A stretch of 64,000 bases of DNA, taken from assembly GCF_014636865.1 (NCBI RefSeq), contig NZ_BMER01000001.1:1600718-1664717 (forward strand), in the 5' to 3' direction. This document shows, one piece after another, positions 19,554-28,241 of this stretch (the first letter of the stretch is position 1; each line of letters opens with the position of its first letter). The DNA is from Parapedobacter pyrenivorans (lineage in GTDB: Bacteria > Bacteroidota > Bacteroidia > Sphingobacteriales > Sphingobacteriaceae). The notes under the pieces are model-generated. The model was not told the DNA's origin and made no database searches. It was given only the letters and a program-made list of their open reading frames with translations. The position numbers and the translations under genes are program-made.

Positions 19554-19590
19554 TGTACGATACCTATGGTTGTATCATCCGGGGTGATAC
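19528..19590 (+). promoter_or_regulatory. Candidate programmed -1 ribosomal frameshift site joining GH9 and deacetylase
   Basis: In the GH9 frame the last codons are CCA AAA AAG TAG, so the heptamer A-AAA-AAG (19544-19550) is in the canonical slippery phase. GGGAGG (19528-19533) lies exactly 10 nt upstream, the geometry of the SD-like stimulator in E. coli dnaX. Two mutually exclusive hairpins follow: GATAC/GTATC (19559-19563 with 19572-19576) and GTATCAT/GTGATAC (19572-19578 with 19584-19590). A -1 slip would replace the stop with GTA GTG and continue in the deacetylase frame. This is inference from sequence; an indel error in the A6 run is the rival explanation. Confidence 0.5.
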
Positions 19591-20254
19591 GACACAGCGT
19601 CAACTGGCGTTGGTGTTTACCGCGGATGAATATGGAGCCGGTGCTCCGTTTATTTTGGATGCTTTGAACGATGACCAGATCAAGGGATCTTTTTTCCTGA
19701 CGGGGAATTACCTCCGTGACGCGGGAAACGCAAAAGCAATAAAGCGGATGGTTGCCGATGGCCATTATCTTGGCCCGCATTCTGACAGGCACCTGCTTTA
19801 TTGCGACTGGGAAAATCGAGACAGCTTGCTAGTGAGCAGGGAGGTCTTTGATGCAGATTTGAGGGCAAATTATACCGAAATGGCCAAGTGGGGGATTGAC
19901 AGATCGGAAGCATTATTTTTCATGCCGCCATACGAATGGTACAACCGCCGTATTGTGGAGTGGACCGAAGAGCAAGGAGGGCAGTTGGTCAATTTTACGC
20001 CCGGCTTGCGTACGGCGGCGGATTATACCTATCCCGAAATGGGTGATCGGTATATGGATTCGGGTAAGCTCTATGAACAGTTGCTGGCTTACGAAGCGCA
20101 ACACCCTAGCGGGTTGAACGGATTTATCGTACTGATACACTTGGGCACAGACCCAAGGAGAATGGATAAGTTTTACCATCGATTACCCGAATTGATTGAG
20201 ACATTGACGTTAAAGGGCTACGTGTTTAAACGGATAGATAAATTATTTCAGTAA
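19553..20254 (+). CDS. Polysaccharide deacetylase (NodB/CE4-like)
   Basis: NodB-homology deacetylase domain of 233 residues. Recognisable blocks are FTADEY (23-27; usual form TFDDG, so the base Asp is kept at D25 and the metal Asp is replaced by E26), GSFFLTGNYLRD, the metal motif HSDRH (76-80) and FFMPPYEWY (for RxPxY). Members remove N-acetyl groups from chitin-like or murein glycans. No signal peptide is present, and the only start is a GTG overlapping the GH9 stop (TAGTG) with no ATG near the domain start. Either it is translated by coupling and remains cytoplasmic, or it is made as a C-terminal extension of the exported GH9 protein through a -1 frameshift. It is followed after 97 nt by murQ. 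Confidence 0.85.
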   Translation: MYDTYGCIIRGDTTQRQLALVFTADEYGAGAPFILDALNDDQIKGSFFLTGNYLRDAGNAKAIKRMVADGHYLGPHSDRHLLYCDWENRDSLLVSREVFDADLRANYTEMAKWGIDRSEALFFMPPYEWYNRRIVEWTEEQGGQLVNFTPGLRTAADYTYPEMGDRYMDSGKLYEQLLAYEAQHPSGLNGFIVLIHLGTDPRRMDKFYHRLPELIETLTLKGYVFKRIDKLFQ

Positions 20255-20351
20255 TATTTAATCGTTTTTCCGTTACTTTATCGACATTTTGGGGGGCTGG
20301 TAGCATGGTGGATGGAAGGTGACTATATAAAAATACAACAAAGAGCGCGAG

Positions 20352-21167
20352 ATGACAAATACGACGGAGAAAGAATCGAATTACCAGAATTTGGATAAGA
20401 TGTCTGTGGGTGAATTATTGGGAAATATCAATAACGAAGACCAGACGGTTGCCATCGCCGTACAGCAGGCTATCCCGCAGATTGAGCGCCTTATTGAAGC
20501 TACCGTTGCCTCGATGAAGGAGGGTGGACGGTTGTTTTATATCGGTGCCGGTACGAGTGGCCGATTGGGGATTTTGGACGCATCGGAGTGCCCGCCTACA
20601 TTCGGCATACCTTACGACTGGATCATTGGTATCATCGCGGGTGGCGATACTGCCATACGGAAAGCAGTGGAGTTTGCGGAGGACGATGAGAAGCAGGCTT
20701 GGATCGATTTGCAGGAACATGGTATCAACAGCAAGGACGTGGTGGTAGGTATCGCTGCTTCTGGGGGTACCCCGTATGTGAGAGGAGCATTAAAACAAGC
20801 GAACGCCGCTGGGCTGGTGACCGGATGCATTGTATGCAATGCCCATACAACCATTGCCGCCGAGGCTACTTATCCCATTGAGGTCATTGTAGGCCCCGAG
20901 TTCGTCACCGGATCTACCCGCATGAAGGCCGGTACTGCTCAAAAGCTGGTGCTCAATATGCTTAGCACGGCGGTAATGATTCAGTTGGGCCGTGTAAAGG
21001 GAAATAAGATGGTGGATATGCAGCTGACCAACAACAAGTTGTTCAGTCGGGGTATCCGTATTATTATGGAAGAAACGGGTATCGATGCGCAATCTGCCTC
21101 AGATCTGCTCGAAAAATACGGCAGCGTACGCAAGGCTATCGAAAACTCGCGTGTAGCGGACCATTAA
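20352..21167 (+). CDS. murQ: N-acetylmuramic acid 6-phosphate etherase
   Basis: Cytoplasmic etherase that splits MurNAc-6-phosphate into GlcNAc-6-phosphate and D-lactate. The 271 residues match the family throughout: SIS-domain phosphosugar site (FYIGAGTSGRLGILDASECPPTFG, quoted as GAGTSGRLG and SECPPTFG), VGIAASGGTPYV, and GPEFVTGSTRMKAGTAQK. The catalytic Glu is in SECPPTF. Length is typical, and the C-terminal UBA-like helices are present. It lies 11 nt upstream of a symporter. With namZ at the head of the same operon this fixes the pathway as MurNAc catabolism. A MurNAc kinase is not present in this window. Confidence 0.95.
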   Translation: MTNTTEKESNYQNLDKMSVGELLGNINNEDQTVAIAVQQAIPQIERLIEATVASMKEGGRLFYIGAGTSGRLGILDASECPPTFGIPYDWIIGIIAGGDTAIRKAVEFAEDDEKQAWIDLQEHGINSKDVVVGIAASGGTPYVRGALKQANAAGLVTGCIVCNAHTTIAAEATYPIEVIVGPEFVTGSTRMKAGTAQKLVLNMLSTAVMIQLGRVKGNKMVDMQLTNNKLFSRGIRIIMEETGIDAQSASDLLEKYGSVRKAIENSRVADH

Positions 21168-21178
21168 TTTGAAACTGC

Positions 21179-22672
21179 ATGACACCTACCGTTCTTCTTC
21201 TCTTTTTGGTGGTCTATTTTAGCCTGCTACTTGGCGTAGCGTATCTCACTTCACGCAAATCGGCAGATAATGCGACGTTTTTCGTGGCCAACCGAAATGC
21301 CAAATGGTACATGGTGGCCTTCGGCATGATCGGTACAGCATTATCGGGGGTTACGTTCATTTCGGTGCCAGGGGCCGTCGGGAATAGTGATTTCGGCTAT
21401 TTTCAGTTCATCCTGGGTAATGCGGTTGGCTTTATCATTATTGCCTATGTGCTGTTGCCCTTGTACTACCGGATGAACCTCACTTCCATCTATACGTACC
21501 TGGAGGAGCGCTTGGGACACCGGAGCTACAAAACGGGCGCAATGATATTTTTAATATCGCGTACCATCGGATCGGCATTCCGGCTCTATCTGGTGGCTAT
21601 CATTTTGCAGTGGTTTATCTTCGACGCCTGGAACATACCCTTTGCGGTCACCATCGCGTTGTGCCTAGTGCTGATTTGGCTTTATACCAATAAAGGAGGG
21701 CTGAAAACCATCATCATTACCGATATGATGCAGACTTTCTTTCTAGTATTGGCGGTCGTCCTATCCATTTATTTCATGGCGGATAGCTTGGGCCTTGGTT
21801 TCATGGAAACCATGGAAACGGTGAAGGAAAGCAGTTACTCCAAGATTTTCTTTTGGGAAGATATGCTTGGCGACCGGATCCATTTTTGGAAACACTTCCT
21901 CGGGGGTATATTCGTGACCGTGGCGATGACGGGATTGGATCAGGATCTGATGCAGAAAAACCTGAGTATGAAGACCATCGGCGAGGCGCAGAAGAATATG
22001 CTCACGTTTACGGGCATTTTCGTGGTCATCAACCTCTTTTTCCTATCGGTAGGCGCCTTGCTGTACATCTACGCCGGCCAGAAGGGGATAAACCTGGCCA
22101 ATTTACCCACGCCGGATTACCTGTACCCCGAGATTGCACTCCACCACCTGGCCATTGTGCCCGGAATCGTATTTATGATGGGGCTCACCGCCGCCACGTT
22201 TGCCACGACCGACTCGGCATTGACGGCGCTCACTACCTCGTTCTGTGTCGATTTCCTCAACTTCAATAAGAAAGCCGATCCCCATGATCGCGCACTGGTG
22301 CGCACGCGGAACAGGGTACACTTCGGTTTTTCGATTGTCATGATGCTGGTCGTCCTGGTGTTCCGGATTATTAACAACGATTCGGTGGTCACCGCGATTT
22401 TCACCGCCGCCAGCTATACGTACGGACCGTTGCTGGGGCTCTTTGCCTTCGGTATCCTTACCAAACTGCCGGTGGCCGACCGCCTGGTGCCCTATATCTG
22501 CGTATTATCACCTGTATTGTGCTATGCGCTCAATACATACGTGGTGATACCCTATACGGCGTATGCTGTGGGTTTTGAGCTGATTATCTACAACGGACTG
22601 CTCACCTGGTTGATGCTATGGGCCACTTCTTTTTCTGCCGCTAAGCCTGTCGGAGTACTAGGAGAAAAGTAA
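21179..22672 (+). CDS. Sodium:solute symporter (SSS family), candidate MurNAc/amino-sugar transporter
   Basis: Inner-membrane symporter of 497 residues with about 13 hydrophobic helices. Family hallmarks include the N-terminal FFVANRNAKWYMVAFGMIGTALSG region, a TM with GLDQDLMQKNLS, and GLTAATFATTDSALTALTTSFCVD (quoted in part). SSS proteins import sugars, sialic acid, amino acids or inositol with Na+. As last gene of the namZ-murQ operon it is the natural candidate for carrying MurNAc or its oligomers into the cytoplasm, comparable in role to the transporter of the Tannerella murTKQ operon. The substrate assignment is inference from context only. A strong terminator follows 13 nt after the stop. 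Confidence 0.88.
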   Translation: MTPTVLLLFLVVYFSLLLGVAYLTSRKSADNATFFVANRNAKWYMVAFGMIGTALSGVTFISVPGAVGNSDFGYFQFILGNAVGFIIIAYVLLPLYYRMNLTSIYTYLEERLGHRSYKTGAMIFLISRTIGSAFRLYLVAIILQWFIFDAWNIPFAVTIALCLVLIWLYTNKGGLKTIIITDMMQTFFLVLAVVLSIYFMADSLGLGFMETMETVKESSYSKIFFWEDMLGDRIHFWKHFLGGIFVTVAMTGLDQDLMQKNLSMKTIGEAQKNMLTFTGIFVVINLFFLSVGALLYIYAGQKGINLANLPTPDYLYPEIALHHLAIVPGIVFMMGLTAATFATTDSALTALTTSFCVDFLNFNKKADPHDRALVRTRNRVHFGFSIVMMLVVLVFRIINNDSVVTAIFTAASYTYGPLLGLFAFGILTKLPVADRLVPYICVLSPVLCYALNTYVVIPYTAYAVGFELIIYNGLLTWLMLWATSFSAAKPVGVLGEK

Positions 22673-22685
22673 GTCGGCATCGACT

Positions 22686-22728
22686 AAAAAAAGGGCAGCT
22701 CCAGCGTTTTGGAGCTGCCCTTTTTTTT
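22686..22728. terminator. Strong bidirectional terminator between convergent operons
   Basis: A perfect 18-bp stem (22686-22703 with 22710-22727), GC-rich core GGGCAGCTCCA, flanked by A7 on the left and T8 on the right. It can stop transcription from both sides: the murQ-symporter operon on plus and the SusCD pair on minus. Confidence 0.93.
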
Positions 22729-22755
22729 CAGTGGGCCTTTTCGTTCCGACAAAGA

Positions 22756-24306
22756 TTATTTAGCCCACCATATCTTAGTTGTGATGACATCGTCGCCCTG
22801 ATTTTCCAGTGCGTTTTGATAGTTTGAGCGATTTACGCTTTGTTCTTTTTCAGGGTAGAATAACCGTTGCGGAATGCCATTGCCGAAGATGGGATCAAAG
22901 CGATACGTTGTGGTTCCGTTGGCTGTGGTGCGCTCCCAAACGACGTCGTTTGGCTTCACCAAGAATGTGGGGTGCCCGGTCCGCCTGATCTCCGACCACG
23001 CCTCTAACCCTTGGGTGAATAAGGCAAAGTATTTCTGGGCAAGTACGGTTTCGCGGCTCGCCGGAGGCAGTCCGTCGGCATACGCCTTCGCGGTGGCGGC
23101 CCCAATACCCCATTTCTCCAGTGAAGCCTGCACGCCGCTGCGGTATTCGGCATCGCTCCAATTGTTGTGTTCAGCGATTAAGAAAGCCACTTCGGCATAT
23201 TCCTGGAGTGTTTCGCCGAAGTTGGCCGCGTTGATCACTGCACCGGGCAGGCTGATGTCCGTGGGACCATTGATGCCACCTGCATCTAGCGGAAGTCCAT
23301 AGGGCTGACCGACATATTGGCCGTTTGCATTGGGCAGCGCATACACGCTGAGCCGAGGGTCTTCACTGTCGAAGGGGCCGAGTTCTCCTTTCAATGCATT
23401 CACCACGATGTGTGAAACCGCAAAGTCTTTACGGTTGGCAGTGACTGTCGCGCGGTAAAGCGGAGCTTCGTTGGGGGCGCTCGCTGCATAGCGGAAAACT
23501 GCATTGTGTGCATTGGAGGTGAATACCCCCTGTGCGATGGCCGCCTCGATGTGTTGGTTAGCCAGGTCGGCGTCCTTCGTTTGTATACGCGTAGCCAGCC
23601 TCAATCGCAGCGAATTGGCAAATCGCGCCCACGACTCATTGGCACCTTTGTAAATAATGTCCGAATTACCGAAGGTATTCTGGTCTTTGTATTTCCAGAG
23701 CGTGTCAGCAGCCAATCGCAACTCATTGAGCAAGTCCGCATAGATTTTTTGCTGAGACGCATATTTGGGCGTGTAGTTTTCCGGGTCCTGTTGCAAGGCC
23801 TCGAAATCAGGATCATCATTGCCATAGGATTCATAGGGAATATCTCCAAATACATCAGTAAGCGAATGAAATGTAAATGCTTTCAAAATCCTGCTAATGG
23901 CTATTTGGTTGGCGTTGGTTCCCGCTGCCCCAGCAGATGCGGTGGCTTTGGTGGCCTCATCGGTGTTGAGCTGAATAACCTTGTTCAGGTTATTGAGTGC
24001 TTTGTACGCGTTGGCCCAATAAGTATCTGCATAACTCCTCGGGATGTCGTAGCGCGACTGGTCCGTGTAGATATTCTGGCTGTAATATTGCGCGAACAGC
24101 TGTGCGCCCCGCAACGAAAAATTCTCGTTTCGGATATTATCCACCAATTGCTTCTGCGCTGCCAGGATGATGCTGGGCGTCGGCACATTTGCTGGCCGGT
24201 TGGGATCGGTATTGATTTTTTCAAACTCACTGTCGCTGCATGCACCCAAGGTGAATGCAAGTGCAGTCGTATAAAGGATATTTTTAATTACGGTGTTCAT
24301 GACCAT
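22756..24306 (-). CDS. SusD/RagB-family lipoprotein (SusD-like_2 type)
   Basis: Surface lipoprotein of 516 residues with lipobox LGAC (TLGACSDSEFEKINTDPNRP in part) and SusD-like_2 sequence (LTDVFGDIPYESYG; EVAFLIAEHNNWSDAEYR; QGLEAWSEIRRTGHP). Its start is 13 nt after the stop of the SusC gene, so the two form an operon. No enzyme gene accompanies the pair, so the ligand cannot be read from context; SusD-like_2 proteins are often paired with peptide or unknown ligands. ATG 24300 is an alternative start. Confidence 0.92.
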   Translation of the reverse strand: MVMNTVIKNILYTTALAFTLGACSDSEFEKINTDPNRPANVPTPSIILAAQKQLVDNIRNENFSLRGAQLFAQYYSQNIYTDQSRYDIPRSYADTYWANAYKALNNLNKVIQLNTDEATKATASAGAAGTNANQIAISRILKAFTFHSLTDVFGDIPYESYGNDDPDFEALQQDPENYTPKYASQQKIYADLLNELRLAADTLWKYKDQNTFGNSDIIYKGANESWARFANSLRLRLATRIQTKDADLANQHIEAAIAQGVFTSNAHNAVFRYAASAPNEAPLYRATVTANRKDFAVSHIVVNALKGELGPFDSEDPRLSVYALPNANGQYVGQPYGLPLDAGGINGPTDISLPGAVINAANFGETLQEYAEVAFLIAEHNNWSDAEYRSGVQASLEKWGIGAATAKAYADGLPPASRETVLAQKYFALFTQGLEAWSEIRRTGHPTFLVKPNDVVWERTTANGTTTYRFDPIFGNGIPQRLFYPEKEQSVNRSNYQNALENQGDDVITTKIWWAK

Positions 24307-24319
24307 ACTGTTTATCGGG

Positions 24320-27300
24320 TTAAAAATTTACGGTGACGTTTAATCCATAGGTAGCCGGTACAGGAATGCTGCCACCTTCTATACCCTGTACGTTACCGCC
24401 ACTGTTGGTAAACTCAGGATCGATGTATTTGCTTTTCGTGTAAATATTCCAGAGGTTCCGCCCATACAGGCTAACATCAAGGCGAGATATGCCGATGTTA
24501 TTTTTGAGGTTGAACTGATAGCCGAGGGTGACCTCCCGGAGTTTAAAGAATGTGGCGTCAAATACGCTGAACGTTGTCGGTCCGTTGTATTCATTGCGCG
24601 CCCAGTCCTGTGCCGTGATCCGGGTGTCATTGGGCTGCGGATTGGATACGGTATAGGTGCCATCGGGGTTGAAGACTACGTCTGCTTTGACGCCATCCAC
24701 TACCACACCATTTTCACGTATCCCATTTGCCGCGGTGCGATCGAGAATGCCCGAATACATGCCTACCTTATAGGTCTGTGAGAAGAAGCTGCCGCCCACG
24801 CGCCCATCGATGAGGAATCCAAACGTCAGGTTTTTGAACCGGAATTGGTTTTGGAATCCGAGCAGGTAGTCGGGTAAGACACTCCCCAATGGAACCAACT
24901 GTGTTGTCTTAAGGTAGGTGCCATCTTCCTGCACTACCCGCTGTCCATCTGGGGCGTATACAAAATCATAACCCAGCAGCTGACCATACGGTTGGCCTTC
25001 GCGGGCAACAAGTGTTACCAGCGAATTACTTAATTCAAGCGTATTCACACCCTCGTCAAGCCGATCGACCCGATTTCGGTTCTTTGACCAGTTGACCGTG
25101 CTATTCCATTCAAACATGTTGTTTCTGACGGGTGTGCCGGTGAGCGTCACCTCGACGCCTTTGTTGGTTACCCTGCCGGCATTCAGTATTTTCGCATCGT
25201 AGCCGAAGGCGGCAGATACCGGTACCGGAAGTATTTGATTCTTGCTGATGTTGTCGTAATAGGTAACATCGAGACCCAGTCTATTGTTGAAGAATACGAG
25301 ATTAAGACCGGTTTCCCAGGAGCTGGTGATCTCGGGTTTAAGCAATGCATTATTCAACGTGCCGCTGAGGCTGTAGTTGGGATTTCCGCTGAATGCAGGC
25401 AATGCTTCAAAGACCTGCTGCAATTGGTAGGGGTCTGTATCATTTCCGACCTGTGCCCATCCGGCACGCACCTTGCCGAATGTGAGGTAGGGGATATCCC
25501 GCAGGAGCTCACTGAAGACGAAGCTTCCCGTAATGGAGGGGTACAGGAAAGAATTGTCTGAAGTGGGCAGGGTAGACGACCAATCATTGCGTATCGTTCC
25601 GTCTACAAAAAGAAGATCATTCCAGCCGGCTGAGAAACTGCCGAACAGCGAATATACCCGTTTGTGGTAGAATGCATTATTGTTCAACACGGCAGGTGCA
25701 TTTTTCAGGTTGTAATACAACGGCACAATCAGGCCACCTTGCGTGGTACCGTCGGTGATTCTGCGCTGCTGATCGCGGATATTGCCACCTACATTGCCCG
25801 ACAGTGAAAATTGATCCCATTGCTTATTGGCTGCCGCGATAAATTCATAATTGTATTCATTGAAATGATTGCTGTATTCTTGGTACTGGGATTGCGAACG
25901 CGAGTAAACAGCAATACGGTCTTGGAATTGATGGGTGTAGATATCGCCATGCACACGGCCGGAGAGGTCGAGCCAATCCGTGGCTTGGAGTGTAAGTCCG
26001 ATATTGCCATAAAGGCGGTCGCGTTTTTCCTCGAGGTAACTTTCATAGGCAGACCAGTATGGGTTGTCGATGAATCGCGTAGCCTCTGCTGCTGGCGTAT
26101 CCTGATAGCCGGTACGGTTCCATGCCCGCGGTGTACCATCCGGACGTTGATAGTCAGCAAGCCGCTTGTAGTCGACCTGTACACCGCCCCATTGGAACGC
26201 TTCGAGGATGATATTTCGGTTTGAAGCACCACCCCAGGGTCGGCCCAATGTATTATTGTGTGTATAGTTGAGGTTGCTGGATATTTTTAAACGTCCAAAA
26301 TCTGTCGATCCGGAAAAATTAAGAGTATTTCTGCCCAAACTGGAGTTGGGAACCGTACCCCTTACATTACGGTTGGTGTAAGACAATCGGTATGCCGTAC
26401 TGCCCGATGAGCCGGATATCGCCAGGTTGTTGGTGTTGGAAATACCCGTACGGAAGAAATACGACACGTCGTGCTCTGGATATAGCCAAGGTTGGGGATT
26501 CAGGTAGTCGGCCGGATACTCAGGATCTAGATTATACCAATGCAGCACCGGCGTACCATCCAGCTTGGGGCCCCAGCTTTCGTCCGACGCGTAGTCGACG
26601 ATATTATACTCCTGGCCATTGATGGTGGCCGTGCCGAACGCCGTGGAGTAGCCCTGACCATACAGTTGCTGGCGCTTGGGCAGCCGGACAATATTTTCGA
26701 GCTCAAACCCTGTATTCAATGTGATATTGAATTTGTCCTGCCCTTCCCCTTTTTTCGTGGTAATGAGAATCACACCATTTGCAGCCCGCGATCCATATAG
26801 TGCGGCCGCAGAAGGACCCTTAAGCACCGAGATGTTGGCGATGTCATCGGGATTGAGGTCCTGGATGAGGTTTCCGAAATCTTTACCGGCACTGCCATTT
26901 ATCGTCGACGAGCTGTTCAGATCGGTATTGTCTATCGGAGTCCCATCGATGATGTAAAGCGGTTGGTTATTGCCACTGATCGAGTTGATACCGCGCAGCA
27001 ATACGCGGGTCGAGCCACCGATGTTGCCGCCGGACGGGATAATCTGCAGCCCGGCTACTTTACCCGAAATCGCACCGAGTGCATTTGCCGGGCGGGTTGA
27101 TAGCTCCTGCGCTTTCACGTCTTGTACGGCATAGCCGAGCGCTTTTTTTGCCCGGGATACACCGAACGCAGTCACGACGACCTCGTCGAGATCCTCGCTG
27201 ATGCTGGTGAGTGCGACCTGCAGCGGCGTTTGTTGCTGGCCGACAGCGGTTTCATAAGGGCTGAAACCTACAAAAGAAAAGACCAAAATATCAGCAGGCG

Positions 27301-27508
27301 ACACGTTGCGTAGTACAAAGGCACCCTGTTCGTCCGTTTGGGTCGAAAGGGCTTTTCCCTTAACCGATACGGATACACCCGTGAGGGGTGCATTGGATTG
27401 GGCATCGACTACGTTGCCTGTAATGTCGGTTTGTTGGCCAAACGCAATCAGCGGTGCCACCAAATAGATGAGGTATATAAAGATACCCACACAAGTTTTC
27501 TTGTTCAT
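24320..27508 (-). CDS. SusC-family TonB-dependent outer-membrane transporter
   Basis: SusC/RagA transporter of 1062 residues: signal peptide (ending AFGQ), regulatory-like domain (ITGNVVDAQSNAPLTGVSV), hallmark LDEVVVTAFGVSRAKKALGYAVQ (in part), plug (LGAISGKVAGLQI; LYIIDGTPIDN; GSRAANGVILITTKKG) and a barrel ending in VNF. A clear promoter lies about 170 nt upstream at 27679-27709, with a palindromic operator over its expected start point. The gene is the first of a two-gene SusCD operon ended by the terminator at 22686-22728. Confidence 0.93.
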   Translation of the reverse strand: MNKKTCVGIFIYLIYLVAPLIAFGQQTDITGNVVDAQSNAPLTGVSVSVKGKALSTQTDEQGAFVLRNVSPADILVFSFVGFSPYETAVGQQQTPLQVALTSISEDLDEVVVTAFGVSRAKKALGYAVQDVKAQELSTRPANALGAISGKVAGLQIIPSGGNIGGSTRVLLRGINSISGNNQPLYIIDGTPIDNTDLNSSSTINGSAGKDFGNLIQDLNPDDIANISVLKGPSAAALYGSRAANGVILITTKKGEGQDKFNITLNTGFELENIVRLPKRQQLYGQGYSTAFGTATINGQEYNIVDYASDESWGPKLDGTPVLHWYNLDPEYPADYLNPQPWLYPEHDVSYFFRTGISNTNNLAISGSSGSTAYRLSYTNRNVRGTVPNSSLGRNTLNFSGSTDFGRLKISSNLNYTHNNTLGRPWGGASNRNIILEAFQWGGVQVDYKRLADYQRPDGTPRAWNRTGYQDTPAAEATRFIDNPYWSAYESYLEEKRDRLYGNIGLTLQATDWLDLSGRVHGDIYTHQFQDRIAVYSRSQSQYQEYSNHFNEYNYEFIAAANKQWDQFSLSGNVGGNIRDQQRRITDGTTQGGLIVPLYYNLKNAPAVLNNNAFYHKRVYSLFGSFSAGWNDLLFVDGTIRNDWSSTLPTSDNSFLYPSITGSFVFSELLRDIPYLTFGKVRAGWAQVGNDTDPYQLQQVFEALPAFSGNPNYSLSGTLNNALLKPEITSSWETGLNLVFFNNRLGLDVTYYDNISKNQILPVPVSAAFGYDAKILNAGRVTNKGVEVTLTGTPVRNNMFEWNSTVNWSKNRNRVDRLDEGVNTLELSNSLVTLVAREGQPYGQLLGYDFVYAPDGQRVVQEDGTYLKTTQLVPLGSVLPDYLLGFQNQFRFKNLTFGFLIDGRVGGSFFSQTYKVGMYSGILDRTAANGIRENGVVVDGVKADVVFNPDGTYTVSNPQPNDTRITAQDWARNEYNGPTTFSVFDATFFKLREVTLGYQFNLKNNIGISRLDVSLYGRNLWNIYTKSKYIDPEFTNSGGNVQGIEGGSIPVPATYGLNVTVNF

Positions 27509-27660
27509 GGAATTAATGCTTGAAGATTAATAGTAAAAAAATCGTAGAAGTAGAGCTGCCGGGATTAGCAGCACATTCGCATTCGATGCGACGGGAAGTA
27601 AACGGGTAAATTGCTTGTTACGCAGCGACGACTTCGTGTAAAATCAGTGACCATATTATT

Positions 27661-27679
27661 GTCTATTAAATCAGTCGAC
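27661..27679. promoter_or_regulatory. Palindromic operator at the minus-strand SusCD promoter (copy 1 of a recurring motif)
   Basis: GTCTATTAAATCAGTCGAC on the plus strand, an imperfect palindrome with the core TAAATCAGT. It directly abuts the -7 element and covers the expected transcription start on the minus strand, a position suited to repression. Near copies occur at 41306-41324 and 44649-44667. Confidence 0.55.
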
Positions 27680-27709
27680 AAAAATAATGGATATATACGA
27701 ATTATTCAA
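27679..27709 (-). promoter_or_regulatory. Promoter of the minus-strand SusCD operon
   Basis: On the minus strand TTG (27709-27707) is followed by 20 nt and a perfect TAnnTTTG element, TATTTTTG (27686-27679). It lies in the gap between the XRE gene and the SusC start and gives a leader of about 160 nt. Confidence 0.6.
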
Positions 27710-27782
27710 TTCTTTTTCAGATATGACGAAAAAAGTACAATTCATTTCGAAACACGGCCTAATCTAGCCATGGCAGAAGCGG

Positions 27783-28160
27783 CTACTTGCTAAGCAGCGA
27801 CTTCAGTGCCTCAATGGTTTCATTTTTGGAAGCAATGGTTTCGCGTAGTGCAGCTATGACCGCTTGCTGATCGCCCTGCGGCGTGGAGGCTTTCGGAGCG
27901 TAATGGCCATTGCCGTCCGAATCCGGGAGCAGCAGCTCATCGGAGACCCCAATCAAGTAGTCTGTATTCAGTTCGGGGTATGAGTTTTTCAGCTTGAAGA
28001 AATGTTCAATGGTCACCTTTTTTCGATCGTTTTTCAGATCATTTACACCGGCTTTATTTTCACCGATGAGTTCCCCAAAGGATATATATGTCTTTATTCT
28101 GCTGGATGATTTCAAGTGTTCAAATACCTGAAATAACCGCTCGTTGTGTGATAAGCTCAT
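27783..28160 (-). CDS. Small XRE/CI-like helix-turn-helix regulator with C-terminal coiled coil
   Basis: A 125-residue protein. The N-terminal ~70 residues resemble CI-type HTH repressors of Bacteroidota (RIKTYISFGELIGENKAGVNDLKND; the helix pattern ending ELNTDYLIG is typical). A linker follows, then a heptad-rich tail (LRETIASKNETIEALKSLLSK, about residues 103-125) that may dimerise. It is transcribed away from the SNF2 helicase gene. An inverted repeat at 28207-28229 in the shared intergenic region overlaps the helicase promoter and is a likely operator. Target assignment is inference. Function otherwise unknown. Confidence 0.75.
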   Translation of the reverse strand: MSLSHNERLFQVFEHLKSSSRIKTYISFGELIGENKAGVNDLKNDRKKVTIEHFFKLKNSYPELNTDYLIGVSDELLLPDSDGNGHYAPKASTPQGDQQAVIAALRETIASKNETIEALKSLLSK

Positions 28161-28206
28161 AAAAATATGAAATTATTCTACTTTTCGTTTTAAAGTATAA
28201 AATAAT

Positions 28207-28229
28207 CATACTATCTTTGCGGTAGTATG
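28207..28229. promoter_or_regulatory. -7 element of the SNF2 gene embedded in an inverted repeat
   Basis: CATACTA (28207-28213) and TAGTATG (28223-28229) form a perfect 7-bp inverted repeat with a 9-nt spacer. The plus-strand -7 element TATCTTTG (28212-28219) lies within it, so a protein bound here would block the promoter. The adjacent divergent XRE gene is the obvious candidate regulator. Confidence 0.55.
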
Positions 28230-28241
28230 AACAAACTTAGG

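Noticed and set aside
23506-24336. 276-codon plus-strand frame opposite the SusD gene
   Set aside because: Antisense to a clear SusD lipoprotein, with no recognisable domain.
27636-27651. Further AAATCAGT near the SusCD operator
   Set aside because: The left arm is two bases too short to form the palindrome; counted as background.
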